Source: Phycisphaerales bacterium
GTDB taxonomy: Bacteria > Planctomycetota > UBA1135 > UBA2386
NCBI GenBank assembly: GCA_020247305.1
Contig: JADCJE010000045.1
Location: 124,001 to 188,000 of the forward strand
Direction: 5' to 3'
DNA length: 64,000 bases
Shown piece after piece: positions 50,265 through 64,000 of this stretch. A program made the position numbers and the translations under genes. The notes under the pieces are model-generated. The model was not told where the DNA came from. It worked only from the letters and a program-made list of their open reading frames with translations, and searched no databases. Positions within the stretch are counted from its first letter, which is position 1, and the number at the start of each line of letters is the position of its first letter.

Positions 50265-50794
50265 TGGCACTCGACTGGTACTTCCTCCGCGTGCAGGTCG
50301 GTCGCGAAGACCGCATCCGCGAGAGCATGGTTCGCCGCCTCAAGCAGGCTGGCATCGAAAATCTCGTGCCGCAGATCGTCGTGCCGACGGAAACGATCGC
50401 CGACCATCGCCAGGGCAAGAAGACGGTCAAGCGCCGCAAGCTCTACCCGGGCTACCTGATGGTCCAGATGGACCTCTCGGACTCGGTGTGGTTCGTGCTG
50501 CGCGAGACGCCCGGCTTCGGCGACTTCGTCGGTGGCGCGGCACAGCCGACGCCGGCCCGCGGTGAGGACGTCGAGAAGGTCCTCGCGCACATGGATGCCA
50601 GCAAGGACCAGCCGAAGGCGGCGATCGCGTTCAAGAAGGGCGACCGGGTCAAGATCAAGACCGGTGCCTTCGAGAACACCGACGCGGTGGTTGAGGAGGT
50701 CCATGCCGAGAAGGGCATGCTGGACGTCTCGGTCAACTTCTTCGGTCGACCGACACCGATGTCGCTCGGATATTGGGAAGTGGAGTTGATTTAA
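50264..50794 (+). CDS. nusG: transcription antitermination factor NusG
   Basis: NusG links RNA polymerase with Rho or with the ribosome. The 176 residues have an NGN domain (DWYFLRVQVGREDRIRESM at the start, RKLYPGYLMVQMDL) and a C-terminal KOW domain (FKKGDRVKIKTGAFENTDAVVEEV). It is coupled to secE, as is usual. Confidence 0.96.
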   Translation: MALDWYFLRVQVGREDRIRESMVRRLKQAGIENLVPQIVVPTETIADHRQGKKTVKRRKLYPGYLMVQMDLSDSVWFVLRETPGFGDFVGGAAQPTPARGEDVEKVLAHMDASKDQPKAAIAFKKGDRVKIKTGAFENTDAVVEEVHAEKGMLDVSVNFFGRPTPMSLGYWEVELI

Positions 50795-50826
50795 ACCGCG
50801 CGATCTGCTTGAATCTTCGCCCCTTT

Positions 50827-50871
50827 CCGTGAGCGGTGGTCAACCGTTCACGGCCTGCCCTCGCGGGCAGG
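50827..50871 (+). promoter_or_regulatory. double hairpin in the rplK leader
   Basis: CCGTGAGCGG / CCGTTCACGG (10 bp, one G-T pair, 7-base loop) is followed without gap by CCTGCCC-TCGC-GGGCAGG. This lies in the 141-bp gap between nusG and rplK. In many bacteria L1 represses this operon by binding the leader RNA, so a control structure is expected here. The exact L1 site was not identified. Confidence 0.5.
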
Positions 50872-50935
50872 AACTTCTCCTGTGGGAGGGTGCGCCGCGC
50901 GAGCGCGCATCCGCCTGGACCGCTGAGAGACCGAC

Positions 50936-51361
50936 ATGGCCAAGGAAGTAACCGGAATCGTCAAGCTGCAGTGCCCGGCCGGGCAGGCGACGCCTGCTCC
51001 GCCCGTGGGTCCTGCGCTCGGTCAGCACGGCATCAACATCGGGCAGTTCGTCAAGCAGTTCAACGACGAGACGCGCGCCCAAGCCGGACTGATCATCCCT
51101 GTCGTCATCACGGTCTACAAGGACCGCACGTTCTCGCTGCAGTACAAGTCGCCGCCGGCGTCGGTGCTGCTCAAGCGTGCGGCCAAGATCGCGAGCGCGG
51201 CGGCTACCCCGGGTAGCCAGGTCGCCGGCCAGGTGACGCGCGCCCAGGTGCGCGAGGTCGCCCAGCTGAAGATGAAGGACCTCAACGCAGCGTCGGTCGA
51301 GGCCGCGATGCGCATGGTCGAGGGTACCGCACGCTCGTGCGGGATTCGCGTCGTCGACTGA
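50936..51361 (+). CDS. rplK: 50S ribosomal protein L11
   Basis: L11 forms the GTPase-associated region with 23S rRNA. The 141-residue protein has [23 protein letters not shown] (quoted in part) with the hinge prolines, and the C-terminal rRNA-binding domain with GTARSCGI at the end. Normal length. It heads the rplKAJL block. Confidence 0.97.
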   Translation: MAKEVTGIVKLQCPAGQATPAPPVGPALGQHGINIGQFVKQFNDETRAQAGLIIPVVITVYKDRTFSLQYKSPPASVLLKRAAKIASAAATPGSQVAGQVTRAQVREVAQLKMKDLNAASVEAAMRMVEGTARSCGIRVVD

Positions 51362-51437
51362 TTCCCGCGCAGCCGCGGGCGGCGCGCCAGCGCCGTTGCC
51401 GCGACCGCCGCAACCGCACACTTCCCAGGACACATCC

Positions 51438-52124
51438 ATGGCTCGCATCCGCAGCCGTCGTTACCAGAAGGCCGCCGAAAAGGTCGACCGGAATCGTCGC
51501 TATCCGGTGATCGAAGGCCTCGCGCTCATCAAGTCGCTCGTCGGCCCGAAGTTCGACGAGACGATCGACGTCGCCGTTCGCATCGGCATCGACGCCAAGA
51601 AGACCGACCAGCTCGTGCGTGGCTCGGTCAGCCTGCCGAAGGGCACCGGCAAGTCGGTGAAGATCGCCGTGTTCGCCGAGGGCGATCGGGCGAAGGACGC
51701 GCTGGCTGCCGGCGCGGACTTCGTTGGCTCCGCGGACCTCGCGGACAAGATCGAGAAGGGCTGGACCGACTTCGACATGACGATCGCGTCGCCCGACATG
51801 ATGAAGTACGTCGGCAAGCTCGGAAAAGTGCTCGGCCCCCAAGGCAAGATGCCGTCGCCGAAGGCCGGCACCGTGACGCCGAACGTCGCCGCCGCCGTGC
51901 GCGAGTTCAAGGCCGGCAAGATCGAGTTCCGGACCGACGCCGGTGCTAACGTCCACGCCGCCATCGGCAAGAAGTCGTTCCAGGCCGAGGACCTCGCCGC
52001 CAACTTGACGGCGTTCCTCGACCACCTGCGCACGTTGCGTCCTTCGCAGGCCAAGGGCGAGTTCATCAAGAAGGTCGTCGTCTCCGCATCGATGGGCCCG
52101 GGCGTCGCCCTCGCCGTCCAGTAA
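51438..52124 (+). CDS. rplA: 50S ribosomal protein L1
   Basis: L1 forms the L1 stalk and usually represses its own operon. The 228 residues have SRRYQKAAEKVDRNRRYPV at the start, GSVSLPKGTGKSVKIAVF, and the signature KVLGPQGKMPSPKAGTV (quoted in part). The ATG at 51438 gives the standard N-terminus. The gap to rplJ is only 11 bp, so no separate L10 leader exists there. Confidence 0.97.
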   Translation: MARIRSRRYQKAAEKVDRNRRYPVIEGLALIKSLVGPKFDETIDVAVRIGIDAKKTDQLVRGSVSLPKGTGKSVKIAVFAEGDRAKDALAAGADFVGSADLADKIEKGWTDFDMTIASPDMMKYVGKLGKVLGPQGKMPSPKAGTVTPNVAAAVREFKAGKIEFRTDAGANVHAAIGKKSFQAEDLAANLTAFLDHLRTLRPSQAKGEFIKKVVVSASMGPGVALAVQ

Positions 52125-52135
52125 GGAGCTCCGCC

Positions 52136-52681
52136 ATGCCCAACATCGTCAACGAGATCCTTCTCACCGATCTGACCCGCGAGTTCCGGAGCATGGGCTC
52201 GTGCGTGGTCGTGGAGTTCGGCAAGCTTAAGCCGCAGCACGATCGCGAGATCCGTGGTCAGCTGCGAGCCGCCGGCATCCGCTACCGTGTCGTCCGCAAC
52301 CGTCTCGCCTCGCGCGCTTTCGCGGCGCTCGACCTGGACATGGGGCCCGCGATGAGCGGCCGCTGCGGCATCGCCATCGCGCAAAAGGAAGGCGCCATCC
52401 AGGCGGCCAAGATCCTGCGCGACTGGATCAAGAAGACCAAGGACGCGCCGATCGTCATCAAGGGCGGCGTCGTGGAGGGTGCTGCATACGTCGGGACCGC
52501 CGCTCAGCTGATCGCGGATCTGCCGGATCGCAACACCGTCAATACCCAGATCGTGTCGGCCATGTCGGGCCCGGCGCGGTCGCTGGCCAGCATCGTCAGC
52601 GCCGTTGCCGGCGGCTTGGCGCGCTGCATTCAGGCGAAGGTCGACGCCCAGTCCAAGGGCGGCGACGCGGCTGCCTCGTAA
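52136..52681 (+). CDS. rplJ: 50S ribosomal protein L10
   Basis: L10 anchors L7/L12 dimers on the ribosome. The 181-residue product has the N-terminal rRNA-binding domain (FRSMGSCVVVEFGKLKPQHD, RYRVVRNRLASRAF) and an Ala-rich C-terminal helix for L7/L12 binding. The sequence is diverged, but context is decisive. Confidence 0.95.
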   Translation: MPNIVNEILLTDLTREFRSMGSCVVVEFGKLKPQHDREIRGQLRAAGIRYRVVRNRLASRAFAALDLDMGPAMSGRCGIAIAQKEGAIQAAKILRDWIKKTKDAPIVIKGGVVEGAAYVGTAAQLIADLPDRNTVNTQIVSAMSGPARSLASIVSAVAGGLARCIQAKVDAQSKGGDAAAS

Positions 52682-52726
52682 GTTCTCACCCTTCCTGCAC
52701 TTCCAACCCTAAAGGTCGTTCCAGTC

Positions 52727-53134
52727 ATGTCGGACAATGCAAACGTGGTTCTCGATGCCGAGCTCGAGGACATCTTCAAGAAGATCGATGGCCTGAGCCT
52801 GGGCAAGGCCGCTCAGCTGGTCAAGGCGATGGAGGCCCGCTGGGGCGTGTCGGCGGCGGCTCCGGTCGCGGTCGCAGCTCCGGCCGGTGGCGGCGCGGCG
52901 GCGGCGCCGGCGGCTGAGGAGAAGACCGAGTTCTCCGTCGTCCTCAAGGAAGGCGGCGCGAACAAGATCAACGTCATCAAGGTGGTCCGCGAGATCACCG
53001 GCCTCGGCCTCAAGGAGGCCAAGGCGCTCGTCGACGAGGCGCCGAAGCCGGTCAAGGAAGGCGTCAACAAGGACGAGGCCAACGACATCAAGAAGAAGCT
53101 CACCGAGGCTGGTGCCACGGTCGAGATCAAGTAG
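52727..53134 (+). CDS. rplL: 50S ribosomal protein L7/L12
   Basis: This is the stalk protein that recruits translation GTPases. The 135 residues have an N-terminal dimerisation part, an Ala/Gly/Pro hinge (about 43-62) and the globular C-terminal domain [20 protein letters not shown]...[20 protein letters not shown] (quoted in parts). A hairpin follows the stop, as often found before rpoB. Confidence 0.97.
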   Translation: MSDNANVVLDAELEDIFKKIDGLSLGKAAQLVKAMEARWGVSAAAPVAVAAPAGGGAAAAPAAEEKTEFSVVLKEGGANKINVIKVVREITGLGLKEAKALVDEAPKPVKEGVNKDEANDIKKKLTEAGATVEIK

Positions 53135-53479
53135 TGCGCCGAGCCGGAGTCGCAGGACTCCGGTGGGCTGGCGGCGGGCTGGTGGTGGGCTGGCAGTGCC
53201 TATGGCGCTCGTCCGTTCCTTCGCCCGCGCTGCCGCGTAGGCCCCGTCGCCCCATCGCAGTTTTCGATTGCGAGTGGGTGGGCGGGGCCGCTACGCTTCC
53301 ATGATCGAGTTGGTTCGCTTTTTGCAGGCGTCGAGGCCCGGGTCGTCCTCCGGGCTGACGCGTCGCACCTCTGCGTCGAGCCACGGCGCAAGGGTGTTGT
53401 GCCGCCGCTCGCGTTGGTTGGCTGATCGCTCCCACCAGGCTGATGTAGGCGCCTTCCCCGGGCGCGCAGGTTGAATTGC
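53135..53479 (+). other. rplL-rpoB intergenic region
   Basis: These 345 bp have no supported gene. They hold the hairpin CCGGAGTC-GCAG-GACTCCGG (53144-53163) right after rplL. GGGCTGG repeats follow at 53164-53190, and further down is a CCCGGGTCGTCCTCCGGG-type inverted repeat near 53336. The first hairpin is placed like the partial terminator that lowers rpoBC expression relative to ribosomal proteins in other bacteria. No clear promoter was identified. Confidence 0.55.
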
Positions 53480-57190
<3,711 letters not shown>

Positions 57191-57282
57191 CGTCTCACGG
57201 CACCGTCCGTACCGCACACAACGAATCCGAGTCCACTCGCGCCGCGGCGAAGCCGCGACGCCACCAGCAACGCAGGCGCACG

Positions 57283-61488
<4,206 letters not shown>

Positions 61489-61550
61489 TCGCAGCCTTGG
61501 CCGCCGTCCTCTCCGGGCGGCGGTTGATCCCCGCCGGTTCGCTGGTGGGG

Positions 61551-61578
61551 TTGCAAACCCCGAATCAATCTCTATCCT
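61551..61578 (+). promoter_or_regulatory. candidate rpsL promoter
   Basis: TTGCAA and TATCCT are spaced by 16 bp and lie 29 bp before the rpsL ATG. A perfect hairpin GGGGTT-GCA-AACCCC (61547-61561) overlaps the -35 box, and an imperfect GCCGCC-rich stem lies just before it. This may be the end of the rpoC transcript and the start of a separate rpsL-rpsG unit. Confidence 0.4.
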
Positions 61579-61606
61579 GTCGCGCCCCCGATATCCGGAC
61601 TGCCAG

Positions 61607-61981
<375 letters not shown>

Positions 61982-62074
61982 TTGTCGTTTCCGCCGTAAC
62001 CGCAGCAGCCATTCCCCAAGCAGTCGACGGCGCGCACCGGCGCCTAGTCCCTTCAAAGCCAGCCTGAGTCCCCG

Positions 62075-62548
62075 ATGCCTCGTTCCTACAAGTCGACCGA
62101 AGTCTTCCTCAAGGGCGACCCCCGGTACAACAACAAGCTCGCCAGCAAGATCATCAACAAGATCATGCTGCAGGGGAAGAAGAACACCGCCCAGCGGCTG
62201 TTCTACGATGCCCTCGACACCGTCTGCAAGAAGGTCGAAGGGGCGGACCCGATCAACGTCTTCACGACCGCGATCGAGAACATCAAGCCGCGCGTCGAGG
62301 TGCGCAGCAAGCGCGTCGGCGGCGCGACCTACCAGGTGCCGCGTGAGGTCAACAAGCGTCGCCAGCAGAGCCTGGCGATTCGCTGGTTGATCGACGCTGC
62401 GCGCAGCAAGCGCGGCAAGCCGATGGCGAAGTCGCTTGCGGAGGAGTTGTTCGACGCGTTCAACAACCAGGGCGCCGCCGTCACGAAGAAGGAGAACGTG
62501 CACAAGATGGCCGAGGCGAACAGCGCCTACAGCCACTTCGCCTGGTGA
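62075..62548 (+). CDS. rpsG: 30S ribosomal protein S7
   Basis: S7 starts assembly of the 30S head. The 157 residues have RVEVRSKRVGGATYQVPREV and ARSKRGKPMAKSLAEEL, as expected. fusA and tuf, which usually follow in the str operon, are absent. A strong terminator lies 80 bp downstream. Confidence 0.98.
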   Translation: MPRSYKSTEVFLKGDPRYNNKLASKIINKIMLQGKKNTAQRLFYDALDTVCKKVEGADPINVFTTAIENIKPRVEVRSKRVGGATYQVPREVNKRRQQSLAIRWLIDAARSKRGKPMAKSLAEELFDAFNNQGAAVTKKENVHKMAEANSAYSHFAW

Positions 62549-62628
62549 GTCCACCTCGCCTGGTGCGCCAACGCACGGCGAGCTGACTCGGGGTCACACG
62601 TCCGGATGCGCCGTGACGACGCCCGCAA

Positions 62629-62663
62629 CGCAAGGCCGCCGCAGGGCGGCCTTGCGCGTTTCC
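62629..62663 (+). terminator. strong Rho-independent terminator after rpsG
   Basis: A perfect 12-bp stem CGCAAGGCCGCC / GGCGGCCTTGCG with a GCAG loop (62629-62656) is followed by CGTTTCC. It ends the rpsL-rpsG transcript. Confidence 0.75.
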
Positions 62664-62761
62664 CGGCAGGGCACGCGGAAGAAGATCCCGCCCTGGGCGT
62701 CTGATCGTCGAGCGGGGCTGCTGTCGTCACCCTGCCAGTCTGCTACGCTGCCCCGAAGCCG

Positions 62762-64000
62762 ATGAAGTTGCCCATTCCATTCCTGCTCTACACGATCGCG
62801 GTGGGGCTCGCGTGCTACGCCGGCTTGATGGTCTACGAGATCGTGCCGCTGCGCGACCGGGCGGTGCGCGACAAGGCAACGGCGGATGGCAACAAGGAGG
62901 GCAGCGCAGCGGTCGAGAAGGGCCGGTCGCGTGGCGCCAAGACCTCGAACTGGGTCTACTCGCGCGAGGCCGAGCCATGGTGGGCCAGCCTCAAGAACAC
63001 CAATTGGACCGGCAAGCCGCCGCCTCCGCCGCCTAAGGACCCGGCGCAGACCGCCGCCGAGACGAAGCCGGTGGTGCTCGCCGACGAGCGGCCGCTCGAG
63101 CAGTTGATCGAGCTGGTGTCGCTCGTCTACGACGGCCAGTTCGAAGGCAAGGGCGGCAACTCGCACGTGATCGTTCGCTTCAAGCCTGAGGCCAACGTGC
63201 AACCGCCGGAGTGGTGGGTCCGCGAGAACGTCGCGCAACCGGGCGCGGGCAGTCCGGCTCGGATGGCCGGCGCCGCCGACACGGTTCCTGGGCGCGGCGC
63301 CGGCCGCGGCGGCCGCGGCGGCAACCAAGTCGGCGCAGCTGCCGTCGCGCCGGGGGGCCGCCCGCCGACCCAGCCGGCCGCGTCGGCGACGCCCATGCCG
63401 TCCTCGGGCGGACTCTCGGGTCGCGAAGTCCTGCAGAAGATCTGGGTGCAGGATGGTGGCGACCCGCGCCGCGGTGCGCAGCTCTGGCCGATCAAGTCGA
63501 ACGACGGGCGCGAACTCGGCGCGATCCGCCTCGTTCGCGTGGCGCCGGATGCGCAGTCGGCGTTCTTCGCGCGCGTGCCTCCCGCGCGGGACGGCGAGCC
63601 GGCGCCCGCCGCCAAGGAAGAGGAGCTGATCAAGACGATCGCGGACCTCTCCCAGGACATCCTGCGCGAGTTGCGTGTCCTGCAAGGTCGCGACAAGGGT
63701 GCGAATCCTGGCGACAAGCCCAAGCTGACGATCGTCGATGACGGGCCGCCCAAGTGGACCGACGTCGAGGAAACGACGCGCGATGGCAACCGCTACAACG
63801 TCGGTCGTAAGGACGAGCAGCGCTGGCGCGACGACCAGGACAAGGTGATGGAGCAGATCACCGCCGACACCTACGTGTCGCGCTCTGGCGTGCGCGGGCT
63901 CATCGTCAAGGCGGTCGACGAGCAGCTCTCCGGCAGCTTCGGCGTCGTCGCTGGCGACGTCCTGCTGGAGGTCAACGGCCGCAAGGTCGAGTCGAAGGCG
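62762..64000 (+). CDS. GspC-like PDZ membrane protein (partial)
   Basis: The frame is open from ATG 62762 to the window end (413 codons). An N-terminal helix (about 4-24) is followed by a charged linker and a Pro-rich stretch. A region with WVYSREAEPWWASLKNTNW and a Gly/Arg/Ala-rich disordered part come next. The visible end SGVRGLIVKAVDEQLSGSFG-VVAGDVLLEVNGRKVESKA (quoted in two parts) is the start of a PDZ domain. One anchor, a linker and a C-terminal PDZ match GspC of type II secretion, but the middle HR domain is not recognisable, so another PDZ protein is possible. The 3' part is outside the window. Confidence 0.6.
   Translation, partial: MKLPIPFLLYTIAVGLACYAGLMVYEIVPLRDRAVRDKATADGNKEGSAAVEKGRSRGAKTSNWVYSREAEPWWASLKNTNWTGKPPPPPPKDPAQTAAETKPVVLADERPLEQLIELVSLVYDGQFEGKGGNSHVIVRFKPEANVQPPEWWVRENVAQPGAGSPARMAGAADTVPGRGAGRGGRGGNQVGAAAVAPGGRPPTQPAASATPMPSSGGLSGREVLQKIWVQDGGDPRRGAQLWPIKSNDGRELGAIRLVRVAPDAQSAFFARVPPARDGEPAPAAKEEELIKTIADLSQDILRELRVLQGRDKGANPGDKPKLTIVDDGPPKWTDVEETTRDGNRYNVGRKDEQRWRDDQDKVMEQITADTYVSRSGVRGLIVKAVDEQLSGSFGVVAGDVLLEVNGRKVESKA

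Noticed and set aside
53268..53474. Small 68-codon frame between rplL and rpoB
   Set aside because: No ribosome binding site, no recognisable motif, and it overlaps the likely control region.

Overview
The window is a very GC-rich bacterial chromosome segment from a Gram-negative-type organism. It carries LPS-related genes (kdsB, a Kdo/WaaP-type kinase), an Mla-type lipid transport set, lipoproteins and an outer-membrane barrel. The EF-Tu switch I segment ([10 protein letters not shown]...VVTI instead of the usual RGITI stretch), the single-chain SecDF and the general gene style fit Planctomycetota. That assignment is an inference from remembered family features and was not computed. Coding density is high. 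At least eleven neighbouring gene pairs are joined by ATGA, GTGA or TTGA stop/start overlaps.

Layout. 1-243: end of a NuoE/FdsG-like gene (minus). 496-7333: ftsH, then a tight cdaA-ybbR-glmM-tsaB-PepSY run (c-di-AMP synthesis, its regulator, and a cell-wall precursor enzyme). 7381-9768: a serine hydrolase and a thioredoxin-fold protein. 9951-14101 (minus): universal stress protein, pyrG, kdsB, a lipoprotein. 14223-21470: a four-gene cluster made of a ferredoxin/flavin/cytochrome b fusion, a 23-CXXCH cytochrome, an outer-membrane beta-barrel candidate and a 16-CXXCH lipoprotein cytochrome. 21704-25204: pyruvate carboxylase. 25229-32690 (minus): nadB-hflX, secDF, trmD-rplS. 32815-35562: riboflavin synthase, a double cyanophycinase-like protein, a DCC thioredoxin-like protein. 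35553-39719 (minus): a WP-repeat lipoprotein with mlaE, mlaF and mlaD. 39856-46997: trpS, two lipoproteins, an LPS kinase-like gene, an HU-like gene, a cystathionine gamma-synthase/lyase and mutS2. 47109-62548: a receiver protein, then tRNA-Thr/Tyr/Gly/Thr-tuf-tRNA-Trp-secE-nusG-rplKAJL-rpoBC-rpsL-rpsG, the core transcription/translation block. 62762-end: a PDZ protein resembling GspC, cut by the window edge.

The most interesting candidate system is the 14.2-21.5 kb cluster. Its parts could form an electron path from a cytoplasmic NAD(P)H or ferredoxin donor, through membrane b hemes and 39 c-type heme sites, across the outer membrane through a barrel. A second original observation is a pair of homologous noncoding elements, each exactly 98 bp, bounded by CTGAGA/TCTCAG inverted repeats and carrying a partly compensated internal hairpin. 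They lie just after the thioredoxin-fold gene and at the stop codon of the 16-heme cytochrome. Other points are an EF-Tu with GHVAHGKTT instead of GHVDHGKTT, a MutS2 without its Smr domain, a tandem cyanophycinase, and a lipoprotein with twelve WP motifs in the mla operon.
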